A program made the position numbers and the translations under genes. Below are positions 1 to 9,326 of a stretch of 64,000 nucleotides of DNA, in pieces. The stretch's first letter is position 1. Every line of letters begins with the position of its first letter. Origin of the DNA: Pseudomonadota bacterium (GTDB lineage Bacteria > Pseudomonadota > Gammaproteobacteria > Steroidobacterales > Steroidobacteraceae); assembly GCA_023391335.1 (NCBI GenBank), contig JAEWBG010000065.1:62001-126000 (forward strand), given 5' to 3'. The notes beneath the pieces are model-generated. The model ran no database searches, was not told the origin of the DNA, and saw nothing but the letters and a program-made list of their open reading frames with translations.

Positions 1-1
1 T

Positions 2-250
2 GCAGTTCAAGTACTGCTCGATGCGGGCGCGGACGTGAACGCTATGAATGGCGGCAAGTACACCGCGCTCGACTACGCGGTCGATCGCGCTCCAGGCTGG
101 TCCGAGAATCCCGCCTCGACTCGTCCGGTGATTGTTCGCGCCCTGTTGGCGAAAGGCGCGCGCAAGGATCGCAAACCGGCGGACGGCCTCACGCCGTTGG
201 AGCGTGCGAAGCGGGCCGGCAACTCGGAGATCGTGGCGCTGTTGAATTGA
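2..250 (+). CDS. Ankyrin-repeat protein, C-terminal fragment (truncated by window edge)
   Basis: The reading frame is open from base 2, so the start lies outside the window. The visible 82 residues contain the ankyrin signature VQVLLDAGADVNA followed by TALDYAV, then a second repeat with the core VRALLAKGARKD and GLTPLERAKRAGN. The protein ends soon after, as is usual for a C-terminal ankyrin cap. Ankyrin repeats mediate protein-protein contacts; no partner or catalytic domain can be seen here. The family assignment is firm, while the role of the full protein cannot be judged. Confidence 0.8.
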   Translation, partial: AVQVLLDAGADVNAMNGGKYTALDYAVDRAPGWSENPASTRPVIVRALLAKGARKDRKPADGLTPLERAKRAGNSEIVALLN

Positions 251-351
251 TGCCGAACCAAAGCCCGCTTCCGTTTTGTCTGAGTTTTGCGCGATACTCG
301 GCGCCGGGGAATTTCGCCGTCGACAAACTCAACTCGCACAGCGGAGGTCAC

Positions 352-729
352 ATGAAAATTCGGTTCTTTGGCTTGCTTGCATTGCTTGTCGCGACAGCGC
401 TTCCGGCTGCGACAGCCGATCTCCTGGGTCGTTGGACCGCAGAATTCGATTCGCCGATCGGCGTGCAGAAGTACGTCTATGAATTCAAGAATGCAGGCGA
501 TGCACTGACGGGCGAAGCAACGTTCGATCATTCGATGGGCAAGGGAACGGTGCCGCTGAAGAACCTGAAAGTCGATGGCGACAAAGTGACCTTCGATGAG
601 CCGCTCTCGATCAACGGCGATGAAATCACCATCAACTACAGCGGCACACTTGCGGGTGATGAGCTCAAACTCACGCGCGTCGTGGGACAGTTCGGAACCG
701 AACAGTTGATAGCGAAGAGGGCGAAATAA
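352..729 (+). CDS. Small exported protein of unknown function
   Basis: This 125-residue protein starts at an ATG preceded by GGAGG with good spacing; an in-frame extension to base 247 lacks a ribosome site. Residues 1 to about 22 form a signal peptide (KIRFFGLLALLVATALPAATA) and the mature part begins DLLGRWTAEF. The rest is rich in alternating hydrophobic residues and has recurring patterns such as LTGEATF and EITINYSGTLAGDELKL, typical of a small beta-barrel or lipocalin-like fold often found in periplasmic proteins of this kind. The exported location is well supported; the function is unknown. Confidence 0.75.
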   Translation: MKIRFFGLLALLVATALPAATADLLGRWTAEFDSPIGVQKYVYEFKNAGDALTGEATFDHSMGKGTVPLKNLKVDGDKVTFDEPLSINGDEITINYSGTLAGDELKLTRVVGQFGTEQLIAKRAK

Positions 730-743
730 GCACTTAAGAGGAA

Positions 744-808
744 GCCCGGCGGGCAGGGAAGCCTTCGGCAAGCGAGCCCTGCGGGCAGGCAAGCCTAATG
801 GCAAGCCA
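744..808. repeat. Two-copy direct repeat of about 32 bp
   Basis: Two adjacent units (744-775 and 776-808) share the pattern GCCC-GCGGGCAGG-AAGCC followed by GGCAAGC, with about five differences. They fill the gap between two convergent genes. A transcription-termination role is possible but no U-run is visible. Confidence 0.6.
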
Positions 809-820
809 GAGCGCCTTCGT

Positions 821-2254
821 TCACTCAAACAAACTCACGATGCTTTGATACTTCTCGATATACCAGCGGTTCTCGTTGTTGTATTTCGGGATCGAGACGG
901 GACGGACATCGGTGCCGTCCGCTTTCCATACGCACGGGCACGTCACTGAATTGTCTGCGAGTTGCGCGGCCGGACGACGCAATTCGTCCAGATCAACCTT
1001 CATACGCGTGAGGACACGATAGAGCTTCGTGACGTTGCGCGGTCCGCCGTTGTACGCGGCGACGGGAAAGATCCCCAAGACTTCGGGATTGGCGCGATAC
1101 GCCTCGCGAATGTCCGATCGCATCGCCGCCAGTTCGAGATCCAACAGGCAAACCGCCGCTTTCATTGCGTTCTGTAGGTTGGTCGCACCGCGTTCGAAGT
1201 TCGGATCAAGGTGCGCGCCCGGGCAGCGCCTCACCACAAGCGAATACGTTCCGTTGCCTCTGCGATTCGTGAACTGCATCGGCCCCAACGCATTCGCACT
1301 CGAAACGCTGTATCGATAGGCCTCTTCCTGCTTCAGTCCGTATTGATTCAATACTTCGTCGAAGGCGAGCGATTGTTTATCCACGTAGTCGGCATCATCG
1401 GTCTGCTCGATCACCGCCAGCGTGGTGATGACTTGGGCCGGAATGACGTCCGCGAGTAATTCGCCACGAAAGGCTGCGCTGGGGACTTTGGCTTCACGCA
1501 ACTCTTCGATAGCTTTGCGCGCGGTGGTCAACAGATAGTTCTTTCCGCTTTTGACGAAAGCTGGATCGAACGTGTCCTCCGTAAAGGGCAAATACACGAT
1601 CGGCTTGGCGCTCTGGACGAGGGCGCGCCACTGTTTCCGCTTTAGAAGGCTGTTGTCGAATACCGGAAACTTGCGCCCGTACACCTTCAACGGCTCGCCA
1701 TCTTGGGAGAACGAGAACATCAGCCGTTCAGCACCGGTGCCCTTCACGTGCGTGGCTTGGATACCGGGTGTGAGCGAGCGAAAAGGTAAGGGCTTGCGAC
1801 CGGGGCGCCATTTGACCGGAGGCCGCGGTAGTTCGATTTGCGCGACAGACCAATCGCGCTTCGTCTCGTTCCACAAAGCGAATGCAACCGGACGACCGCG
1901 GAGAACCTGGCGCTTTCCCTTCCCTGTAAAGACGTATTTCAGTTCGACATCGTGCAGAAGCGTTTGCGCTTCAGCAACGAGATCGCGGATCGCCTGATAG
2001 CGGTTGAGCGCACGGCCTTCAACGACGACTTCCTCGGCTTCCGCCTGTGGTTGTTCTGACTCGGCGACTGCGAGTGGCACCTCGCCTTCCTCTTGCTTCG
2101 AACTCTCCTCATCGCCCGGTGGTGCCTGATCCATGGAGGCAGTGGCTTCGGTGTCCATCACCGGCGGTTCGATTTCCTCTGTACCGGGCGCTGTGGCACA
2201 GCCACCGCAGAACAGCATTAACAGTATGAGGAACGGCGCAAGTCGATTGATCAT
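821..2254 (-). CDS. Lytic transglycosylase-like lipoprotein
   Basis: The chosen start (MINRLAPF) gives 477 residues; an ATG 24 bases upstream is an alternative and neither has a strong ribosome site. The N-terminus is a lipoprotein-type signal ending FCGGC, followed by an acidic Glu/Pro/Gln-rich linker. The C-terminal half carries soluble-lytic-transglycosylase features: the segment around SANALGPMQF matches the A-x-G-x-M-Q-x signature of the SLT fold, and VAAYNGGPRNV matches the conserved A-Y-N-x-G motif. Such enzymes cleave the glycan strands of peptidoglycan without hydrolysis. The middle region is not recognised and may be a substrate- or partner-binding domain. The family call is strong; outer-membrane anchoring is inferred. 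Confidence 0.78.
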   Translation of the reverse strand: MINRLAPFLILLMLFCGGCATAPGTEEIEPPVMDTEATASMDQAPPGDEESSKQEEGEVPLAVAESEQPQAEAEEVVVEGRALNRYQAIRDLVAEAQTLLHDVELKYVFTGKGKRQVLRGRPVAFALWNETKRDWSVAQIELPRPPVKWRPGRKPLPFRSLTPGIQATHVKGTGAERLMFSFSQDGEPLKVYGRKFPVFDNSLLKRKQWRALVQSAKPIVYLPFTEDTFDPAFVKSGKNYLLTTARKAIEELREAKVPSAAFRGELLADVIPAQVITTLAVIEQTDDADYVDKQSLAFDEVLNQYGLKQEEAYRYSVSSANALGPMQFTNRRGNGTYSLVVRRCPGAHLDPNFERGATNLQNAMKAAVCLLDLELAAMRSDIREAYRANPEVLGIFPVAAYNGGPRNVTKLYRVLTRMKVDLDELRRPAAQLADNSVTCPCVWKADGTDVRPVSIPKYNNENRWYIEKYQSIVSLFE

Positions 2255-2467
2255 GCTGATTGGTTGCGAATCGTCCATCAACACCGACTGCCTACACACA
2301 CCGCTGGTTCCGGAACCAAGAGCGATGAACTTTGGGGGCAGATGCGTTGTGTTGGACGTAAACGGAGGGAATCGGAAGTCGGACGAGCGAGAAGAGTGTA
2401 CGAACTTTAACTGAGCATACAGGTGGCGAATCCTGATTTTGCGATTTTGCTGCAGTCTCACTTAAGT

Positions 2468-4186
2468 TTAAGGCTTCCACTCGACGCGGTGTTCTTCTAG
2501 ATATGCGTCGACGGCCGCACCGATGGTCGGCGAGAACGTGCCGAAGCGATCGAACAGCTCAAAACGCTTGAGCTTGTCCTTGACCGGATCTTTCATTTCG
2601 GCAAAGCGCAATTCGATGCCGTTTGTGCGGAGCGAGTGCTCCAGTTCAGAGAGCATGTCGGCAGAGGTCACATCGATACTCGTGACGGGCTCGGCTGCGA
2701 CGACGACGCGTCGCACCTGCGTAGGCGAGGCGGCAACGGCGGCAAGGACGCTTTGCTGGAACAGCTCGGCATTGGCGAAGAACAGCGGCGCATCCCATCG
2801 GAACAGCAACAGTCCCGGCACGAGTCGGGCATTGGGATAGCGCTTGGTATCGTGAAAGCCGCGGATGCCGTCGACGCGGCCCAGCACCGCAAAGTGCGGA
2901 CGCCAGCCATCCCAAAGGAACTCGATGACTGAGATCACGACGGCGATACCGATGCCCGGAATCGCGCCGAATAGTGCGACACCCGCGAAGCACACCATCG
3001 ACAGCCAGAATTCCCAGCGTTGGATGCGGAAGATCCGCCCAAGGTCGCGGATCTCGAACAGCCCGATCGCCGAGGCGATCACCACCGCCGCCAGCGCGCT
3101 GCTCGGAAGCGCACGAAGTAGATTGGGAGCTGCAAGAAGCAGCACTGCGACGCCTAGCGCACCGACGACCCCGGTCAATTGGGTTTTGGCGCCGGAAGCT
3201 TCTGCGACAGGCGTGCGCGACGAGCTGCTGCTGATTGGAATGCCCTGAAACACTCCGGCTGCGAGATTCGCGAGGCCCAGGCCGACGATCTCCCGATTGG
3301 GATCAACCGGGGCTCGCGTTCTCGCACCATATGTGCGTGACAAGACGCTCGTATCCGCAAATGCAACCAAGGCGACGGCACAGCCGCCGATAGCGACCGT
3401 GCCGAGTTCTTCCAGGCTGATCGCGGGTATCGCGAAGGCCGGAAGGCCTTGCGGCAAAGAGCCGAGGACTTCTACGCCAGCCGACTGATCGAGATGAAAC
3501 ACGCCTACCACAACCGTTGCAGCAACGACTGCAATCAAGAGACCCGGAATTCGGCTGAACCGTTTGAGGACCAAGATCACGATCAACGTTGCGATGCCCA
3601 CTGCGAATGCAGTTGCGTTGGTTCGTCCGCCGAGGATTGCCTGTGCAATCTGCTGGATGTTATGCAGCGGACCGGCACTCTTGATCGAGAAGCCGAACAG
3701 CTTCGGAACTTGACTGATGAGAACCGTGAGCGCGATACCGTTCATGTAGCCATAACGAATCGGCTTGGAGAGCAGCTCTGTCACGAAGCCGATACGCGCG
3801 AGCCCGATCACCATACACACCAGGCCCGAGATGATCGCCATCGCACTCGCAACGCTAATGGCCTTCAGGGGATCGCCGGCTGCGAGCGGAATAACCACCG
3901 CGAGCACAACCGGCACCAGCGATGAATCGGGCCCGAGCACGAGAATTCGGCTGGGACCGAATAGCGCATAGACCAACAACGGAATGATCGTCGCGTACAA
4001 GCCATAGATGCCCGGAACGCCCGACGCGACCGCGTATGCGATGCCCACTGGCACGAGCATGGTCGTCAGCACGAGTCCAGCAATCAGATCATCCTTGAGC
4101 CACTCGGGCCGGTATCGCCGCAGCATCTGGATGCCGGGCAACCAGCGCAGCCAGCCGGGCTCGCGATTGGGAGTCGTTGCGTGCAT
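2468..4186 (-). CDS. SulP-family anion transporter with STAS domain
   Basis: The protein has 572 residues from the ATG (MHATTPNREPG); a GTG 33 bases upstream is also possible. The N-terminal part carries the SulP signature (LKDDLIAGLVLTTMLVPVG, then SGVPGIYGLYA), followed by repeated hydrophobic segments forming the transport core. The C-terminal part, from about residue 430, resembles a STAS domain, with RWDAPLFFANAELF and VTSIDVTSADMLSEL. SulP proteins move sulfate, bicarbonate or dicarboxylates across the inner membrane by symport or exchange. The substrate cannot be deduced. It lies between unrelated minus-strand genes with gaps over 100 bp, so it is probably transcribed alone. Confidence 0.92.
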   Translation of the reverse strand: MHATTPNREPGWLRWLPGIQMLRRYRPEWLKDDLIAGLVLTTMLVPVGIAYAVASGVPGIYGLYATIIPLLVYALFGPSRILVLGPDSSLVPVVLAVVIPLAAGDPLKAISVASAMAIISGLVCMVIGLARIGFVTELLSKPIRYGYMNGIALTVLISQVPKLFGFSIKSAGPLHNIQQIAQAILGGRTNATAFAVGIATLIVILVLKRFSRIPGLLIAVVAATVVVGVFHLDQSAGVEVLGSLPQGLPAFAIPAISLEELGTVAIGGCAVALVAFADTSVLSRTYGARTRAPVDPNREIVGLGLANLAAGVFQGIPISSSSSRTPVAEASGAKTQLTGVVGALGVAVLLLAAPNLLRALPSSALAAVVIASAIGLFEIRDLGRIFRIQRWEFWLSMVCFAGVALFGAIPGIGIAVVISVIEFLWDGWRPHFAVLGRVDGIRGFHDTKRYPNARLVPGLLLFRWDAPLFFANAELFQQSVLAAVAASPTQVRRVVVAAEPVTSIDVTSADMLSELEHSLRTNGIELRFAEMKDPVKDKLKRFELFDRFGTFSPTIGAAVDAYLEEHRVEWKP

Positions 4187-4315
4187 ATCGATCGGAAGCG
4201 CAAATGCGCAGGGGCGCACGATCTGGTTCTAGCTTCTTCTATTACAGAAATATCGCTGCGGGACAATATCGATCGAATAGAGGTTGCGACGAGAAGAGCG
4301 GAGCGCTCGCGTACG

Positions 4316-5146
4316 TTACCTAACTTTGCCCGCCTTGTTCACAAGGATCACATTCGACAGCACTGCAGTGTCGACCGTGGCCGGAAGGTGCGAGCAGAAA
4401 CCAATGCCAACGTAGAAGGGTTCTTTCAATTCGAGCGTGATCGGCGGGCCGAACTGATGCATCGGTTCGCCTTCCAAGCTCACGAACAAGGCGAACTGGT
4501 CACCGTGTTTTTCGATGCCAATTCGCTTGGCGATGACGGTGACGAGGCTATCCGGCGATTTGCCGCCGGGCCGGCCGCGCCCGCCGATTCGATACTCCAT
4601 GTCCTTTACGCGGGCACCTTTCTCGGGGCGTTGGGCAAGGTGAATCATGCCTTCGCCGTGAAGCGCGACAATGGCCTCTTTGGAATCGTCATCCAAATCC
4701 TGCCGGATCACGAGCACGGCTTTGCGATCGCCGTAGCCGTTCGGATCGGGATACGCGATATCTGCCGCCATCGAAACATCGCCGGACATCTTCTTCCAGA
4801 GATATCTGAATTCATCGCGCATGTACCAAATGTTGTAGCCGGCAGAGTGGATCGTGTACTGCTTCGTCTTCGGATCGAAGCTCGCACTGCCTGGAACAAC
4901 GGCACTGCCAATATCCGATTGTCCTTCGAACATTCCGATCGGCGTGTTGAACGTAGTCGTTGCGCGATGAAAGTCAGCGGGTGGCGCGACTTGTTGGTGA
5001 GTCGCCGAACCGGGTTGCGCCCATTCCGGTACGGCGGGCGTTGCGGGCTCGTCCGCAGCGTCCACATTACCCAAGGAGCACAGGAACGCCACACAGAGGA
5101 AAAGCGACGGAAGGCACGAACGTGCGGAATAGCGTTTGGTCTTCAT
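4316..5146 (-). CDS. Exported jelly-roll (DUF1349-like) protein
   Basis: This 276-residue protein begins with a signal peptide (SLFLCVAFLCSLGNVDAAD). The mature part resembles the concanavalin-type jelly-roll domains annotated as DUF1349 or found at the C-terminus of some TolB-related proteins: SAGYNIWYMRDEFRYLWKK, DVSMAADIAYPD, KAVLVIRQDLDDDSKEAIVAL and EPFYVGIGFCSH. These domains are thought to bind carbohydrates or act as structural modules. A second exported protein with a similar fold is at 8621-9301. The export and fold are reasonably supported; the ligand is unknown. Confidence 0.7.
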   Translation of the reverse strand: MKTKRYSARSCLPSLFLCVAFLCSLGNVDAADEPATPAVPEWAQPGSATHQQVAPPADFHRATTTFNTPIGMFEGQSDIGSAVVPGSASFDPKTKQYTIHSAGYNIWYMRDEFRYLWKKMSGDVSMAADIAYPDPNGYGDRKAVLVIRQDLDDDSKEAIVALHGEGMIHLAQRPEKGARVKDMEYRIGGRGRPGGKSPDSLVTVIAKRIGIEKHGDQFALFVSLEGEPMHQFGPPITLELKEPFYVGIGFCSHLPATVDTAVLSNVILVNKAGKVR

Positions 5147-5335
5147 GCGCGCACATTACAAGAGCTGTGCGTCGGAACGCTAGATGATGACGAATGCGGC
5201 CGAAGCGGGAAGCGATGACGGCCTCGTGTTTCACGGTCGCACGCTACGTGCCAGTCACCGTCCAAGAAATTCCAGTTGCAGTTGAAATGTCACCCAAAAC
5301 GCTCGAGCGGCTCATCGATTCAACGACTGGAAATG

Positions 5336-6190
5336 CTACGTCTCGTTGCACGACGAGCCGTTCTGCAACCGCTCAGGATAGGTATAAACGTTGCAGCTGC
5401 CGGGCCTCGTGAAACCGACGAGACAGACATTCGTCCGTCGTGCGAGATCAACGGCCAGTTTGGTGGGGGCAGAGATGGCAGCGACGAAACCGATGCCGGC
5501 GCGTGCCGCCTTGACGATCATTTCATAGCTGGCACGGCTACTGAGCAGCAGCATGCCCTCCTGGGGCGAGAGTTTGGCGCGAATCATTGCGCCGATGAGT
5601 TTGTCGAGCGCGTTGTGTCGCCCGATGTCTTCGCGCGCGAGCACGATGTGACCTTCGGCGGTCGCCCAAGCGGCTGCGTGCACTGCGCCGGTGACAGCGT
5701 TCAGCGGTTGGAATTGGTGGAGTTCGTCTAGCGCGTGCTCGAGCGCCGATGACGACATCGGGATCGACGCAGCGACGGGATCGGGTGCTCGCACCGCGTC
5801 TTCGAGTTCGCGTGTGCCGCAGATCCCGCAACTGCCTCGGCCCGGCAGCAAGCGCTGCGATTGCGGATCCAATTGAGCCGCGCGTGCGGAAGAGGACACG
5901 CGCATCGAGAGCAAGATGCCGTCGAGTTGAGGTTCGATGTCCAGGCCGAGCAACTGATCTGCCGAATCGATCAACCGTTCAGTGAGCGAAAAGCCGAGCG
6001 CGAAATCTTCGAGATCTTGCGGGCTCGCCATCATCACGGCGAACGACTGGCCGTTGTAGCGCACCGCCATCGGCACTTCATCGGCAATGCAATCCGCGAC
6101 ACGTTCGCTGACATCGCCGCGCCGCCGCTCGATCGTCATGTTGGCGTATGCGGGCGAGAACGTCGGAGAGCGCGGTGCGGGGTCTGCCAT
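5336..6190 (-). CDS. fdhD: FdhD, sulfurtransferase for molybdoenzyme maturation
   Basis: The 284 residues carry the FdhD hallmarks: FALGFSLTERLI, the persulfide-carrying C121-G-I-C124 pair inside GRGSCGICG, VLAREDIGRHNALDKLIG and LLSSRASYEMIVKAARAG. FdhD receives sulfur from a cysteine desulfurase and transfers it to the molybdenum of formate-dehydrogenase-type enzymes in the cytoplasm. It is divergent from the molybdoenzyme at 6282 with a 91-bp shared promoter region, a common arrangement that strongly suggests it matures that enzyme. Confidence 0.95.
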   Translation of the reverse strand: MADPAPRSPTFSPAYANMTIERRRGDVSERVADCIADEVPMAVRYNGQSFAVMMASPQDLEDFALGFSLTERLIDSADQLLGLDIEPQLDGILLSMRVSSSARAAQLDPQSQRLLPGRGSCGICGTRELEDAVRAPDPVAASIPMSSSALEHALDELHQFQPLNAVTGAVHAAAWATAEGHIVLAREDIGRHNALDKLIGAMIRAKLSPQEGMLLLSSRASYEMIVKAARAGIGFVAAISAPTKLAVDLARRTNVCLVGFTRPGSCNVYTYPERLQNGSSCNET

Positions 6191-6281
6191 GGCTCGATCA
6201 TAGTCGAGTCTCTATTCGCTATCGACCGTACAGATCTCGGGCGTTCCAGGCGTATGATCGAGGCAGCAGCGGAGCGAGTGC

Positions 6282-8564
6282 ATGAGCGAATCGAAGAAAC
6301 CGCGTTATAAAACCTATGATCGCCCTGCGGGCGGATGGGGTGCCGCTGCGGCTACCGCAAAGGTGTTGCTGGAACAGAGCGTCGTAACGAAGGGATCGCG
6401 AGCGCTGCTGGATATGAATCAGCCCGGCGGGTTCAAGTGCCCGAGCTGTGCGTTTCCGGACGCTGACACCACCAAAAAGTTCGAGTTCTGCGAAAACGGC
6501 GCGAAAGCGTTAGCACACGAAGCCACGAAGTTTCGTGTGGGCCGCGAATTCTTTGCGCAGCACACAGTCGCCGATCTCATGCAGCAATCCGACTATTGGC
6601 TGGAAATGCAAGGACGCCTGACTGAACCGATGCGCTATGACTCGGCCACCGACCGCTACGTACCTTGCAAGTGGGAAGACGCGTTTGCTTTGATCGGCAA
6701 TCACCTGCGCGCGCTCGCGAGTCCGCATCAAGCGGAGTTCTACACGTCGGGCCGAACGCCCAATGAAGCGGCGTTTCTCTATTCGATCTTCGTGCGCGAG
6801 TACGGCACTAATAACTTCCCTGATTGCTCGAACATGTGCCATGAGCCGACGAGCCGCGGTCTGCCGCCGGCCATCGGCGTGGGTAAGGGCACCGTCGTCA
6901 TGGAAGATTTCGAACACGCGACGGCGATATTCATCATCGGCCAAAACACCGGCACCAATGCGCCACGCATGATGTCGCTGCTGGTTGACGCGCGAAAGCG
7001 CGGCGTGCCCATTGTCGCGGTCAATCCAATGCCGGAACGCGCTTTGATCCGCTTCACCGAACCGCAAGACGTGGTGCAGATGGCAACGCTGGGTTCAACG
7101 CCCATTGCCAGCGAGTTCGTGCACATCCGCATCGGCGGCGATCTCGCCTTTCTGAAAGGAATGATGAAAGCCATCTTCGAACGAGAGGCCGCAGGTGAGG
7201 CGATTCTCGATCGGGACTTCCTGCGCGCGCACACAGTCGGAGTCGATGCGGTTCGCGACGATGCGATGGCGCAGTCCTGGGAAGATCTCGTGCGCGTGTC
7301 CGGCGTGACGGAAGAACAGATTCGTCGCTGCGCAGAAATCTATGTTCGTTCACCGTCGACCATCATCTGTTACGGCATGGGGGTGACCCAGCATCAACAG
7401 GGCTCGCGGCTCACGCAGCAGATCGCAAACTTGCTGCTGTTGCGGGGGAACTTCGGCCGGCCCGGCGCGGGCATTTCGCCCATTCGCGGTCATTCGAACG
7501 TGCAAGGCGATCGCACGGTCGGCATCGATGAGAAGCCCTCTCAAGCCTATCTCGATCGTGTCCGCGATGTGTTTGGATTCGAGCCGCCTCGCGAGCATGG
7601 ACATCACACGATCGAGTCGGTCGAAGCCATGTTGGCCGGAACCGCCAAAGTGTTCATCGGCCTCGGCGGCAACTTCGTACGCGCGGTTCCGGATACCGAG
7701 TTGGCGTTCGACGCCATGCGTAAGCTCGATCTCACCGTCGGCATTGCAACTAAACTCAATCGGGGCCACTTGGTGCATGGCCGCGACGCGCTCATCTTGC
7801 CGGTCGTCGCGCGCTCGGAATGGATCAGGACGAAGTGCGGCGAGCAGTTCGTGACGATCGAAGATTCGATGTCGAATGTGACCGCATCGCGCGGCGTGTT
7901 GGAACCTGCGAGTCCGCACTTGCTGCCCGAGGTCGAAATTGTGTGTCGCATGGCGCGAGCGACGCTGCCGGACAGCAAGATTTCGTGGGAACGTTACATC
8001 GATGATTACGATCTCATTCGCGACACCATCGCGGAAGTGTATCCGCTCATTTATCACGACTTCTCCAAGCGCATCCAGAATCCAAAGGGCTTTCATCTCG
8101 ATGTCGCACCACGTCGCCGCGTGTGGCTGACGCCAAATGGCAAAGCCAACTTTGTGGTAATGCCGGGGCTCGATATCGATGCGCCCGTTGCAGATGCGTC
8201 AGCGCTGCGGCTTGCGACCGTGCGTTCTCACGACCAGTTCAACACCACCATCTACAGCTACAACGATCGTTATCGCGGCGTGTACAACGACCGCATGGTG
8301 CTGTTCATGAACCCGGAGGATCGGATTGCGCGCGGGATCGAGCAGCAAGCTCGCGTGACGCTGGAAACGATCTGTGACGATGGCGTGCCACGGCGCGTGG
8401 AGGGGCTGACGATACTCGACTACCCGATGCCACTCGGCTCGGTCGCCGGCTATTTCCCGGAACTCAATCCGCTCTTGCCGCTATCTCACCACGACAAAAT
8501 CAGCGGTACGCCTGCAGCGAAGTCGATTCCGGTAAGAGTCAGGGCGACACCTGCGACGCCTTAG
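6282..8564 (+). CDS. FdhF/YdeP-type molybdopterin oxidoreductase
   Basis: This 760-residue cytoplasmic enzyme starts at an ATG with GGAG upstream. It has an N-terminal iron-sulfur motif C53-x2-C56 with C70 following, shorter than the four-cysteine motif of classical formate dehydrogenases. The Mo-binding loop reads DCSNMCHEPTS; C182 aligns with the selenocysteine position of FdhH. Molybdopterin-guanine-dinucleotide segments follow (YGMGVTQHQQGS, GAGISPIRGHSNVQGDRT, FIGLGGNF), and a C-terminal dinucleotide-binding domain contains TVRSHDQFNTTIYSYNDRYRG. Together these match the FdhF/YdeP subfamily. The reaction may be formate oxidation or another two-electron oxidation; YdeP is linked to acid resistance in E. 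coli. The divergent fdhD supports a sulfurated molybdoenzyme. Confidence 0.9.
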   Translation: MSESKKPRYKTYDRPAGGWGAAAATAKVLLEQSVVTKGSRALLDMNQPGGFKCPSCAFPDADTTKKFEFCENGAKALAHEATKFRVGREFFAQHTVADLMQQSDYWLEMQGRLTEPMRYDSATDRYVPCKWEDAFALIGNHLRALASPHQAEFYTSGRTPNEAAFLYSIFVREYGTNNFPDCSNMCHEPTSRGLPPAIGVGKGTVVMEDFEHATAIFIIGQNTGTNAPRMMSLLVDARKRGVPIVAVNPMPERALIRFTEPQDVVQMATLGSTPIASEFVHIRIGGDLAFLKGMMKAIFEREAAGEAILDRDFLRAHTVGVDAVRDDAMAQSWEDLVRVSGVTEEQIRRCAEIYVRSPSTIICYGMGVTQHQQGSRLTQQIANLLLLRGNFGRPGAGISPIRGHSNVQGDRTVGIDEKPSQAYLDRVRDVFGFEPPREHGHHTIESVEAMLAGTAKVFIGLGGNFVRAVPDTELAFDAMRKLDLTVGIATKLNRGHLVHGRDALILPVVARSEWIRTKCGEQFVTIEDSMSNVTASRGVLEPASPHLLPEVEIVCRMARATLPDSKISWERYIDDYDLIRDTIAEVYPLIYHDFSKRIQNPKGFHLDVAPRRRVWLTPNGKANFVVMPGLDIDAPVADASALRLATVRSHDQFNTTIYSYNDRYRGVYNDRMVLFMNPEDRIARGIEQQARVTLETICDDGVPRRVEGLTILDYPMPLGSVAGYFPELNPLLPLSHHDKISGTPAAKSIPVRVRATPATP

Positions 8565-8620
8565 CGGCGCTGAAGAGGAAGTCCTGCTGGTCGCCGCGTG
8601 TAGATGCGGGGGCAGATTCT

Positions 8621-9301
8621 TCACGTCCCCATCCGAAAATCCGACACGCTCGTCTGAGTGAGCGTGACGTTCTCGAACGTTGTGGAGTTGCCATCTCCTG
8701 TCGGTGATTGCGAGCTGACGCCGAGCCACAGCTTGCTCGGGTACTCGTTCTTGAACAGCCGCACCAGTTGCCACTGCTTGTTATCCAACGAATAGTAGAA
8801 CGCAACGGTCTTGGTATCGGAGCTGATCTTCATGAACACGCTCTTCGCGGTGACGACATCGTGATTGTTGTCATCTGAAGTGCCGTTGGTTCGCACGGTG
8901 ACGATACGCGTGCGGCCGCGCTCATCTCGCTCCATGGCAAACTTAAACCACAGGTCGTCGCGCACCCAGACGTACAGTGCGCCGGCATCGTACGTGCTCT
9001 TGAACTTCGGAGTGATCTTGGCACTGAAGGTGAATGGCTTCGTGTTATCCACTTCCGTGAGCAGCATGGGTGCCGTATTGCTCGAGAGCTTGCCATCGGG
9101 ATCTCTGAAGTTGTCTCGTTTTGCCGCACTGCTCAACGTCAGCCTACCATCCGATACCGCCACCGATTTCTCTGCCTGATTCAAGGCCACAGTGAACGTG
9201 ACACTGGGCAAGGCAATGCGTGTTTCGGCACGACCCAGATCTTGTGCATGCACATGGAGACCGAGAACAGCCAGAGCAATGGACAACAAGAGTGTTCTCA
9301 T
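8621..9301 (-). CDS. Exported DUF1349 (regulation of enolase protein 1-like) protein
   Basis: The chosen start (MRTLLLSIALAV) is preceded by AGGAG seven bases upstream and gives 226 residues; a longer in-frame ATG has no such site. A signal peptide ends near VHAQ. The mature part matches DUF1349: KPFTFSAKITPKFKSTYDAG, ALYVWVRDDLWFKFAMER, VFMKISSDTKTVAFYYSLD and KLWLGVSSQSPTGDG. This is a jelly-roll fold of the concanavalin type and is usually monofunctional. It is convergent with the molybdoenzyme gene. Location is well supported; ligand and role are unknown. Confidence 0.85.
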   Translation of the reverse strand: MRTLLLSIALAVLGLHVHAQDLGRAETRIALPSVTFTVALNQAEKSVAVSDGRLTLSSAAKRDNFRDPDGKLSSNTAPMLLTEVDNTKPFTFSAKITPKFKSTYDAGALYVWVRDDLWFKFAMERDERGRTRIVTVRTNGTSDDNNHDVVTAKSVFMKISSDTKTVAFYYSLDNKQWQLVRLFKNEYPSKLWLGVSSQSPTGDGNSTTFENVTLTQTSVSDFRMGT

Positions 9302-9326
9302 GAATGGCTCCTGTGGTGGAGGATGA

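Noticed and set aside
4181..5218. 345-residue plus-strand open frame opposite the exported jelly-roll gene
   Set aside because: It lies antisense to a gene with a clear signal peptide and family features, has no ribosome site or recognisable domain, and its composition is that of a mirrored frame.
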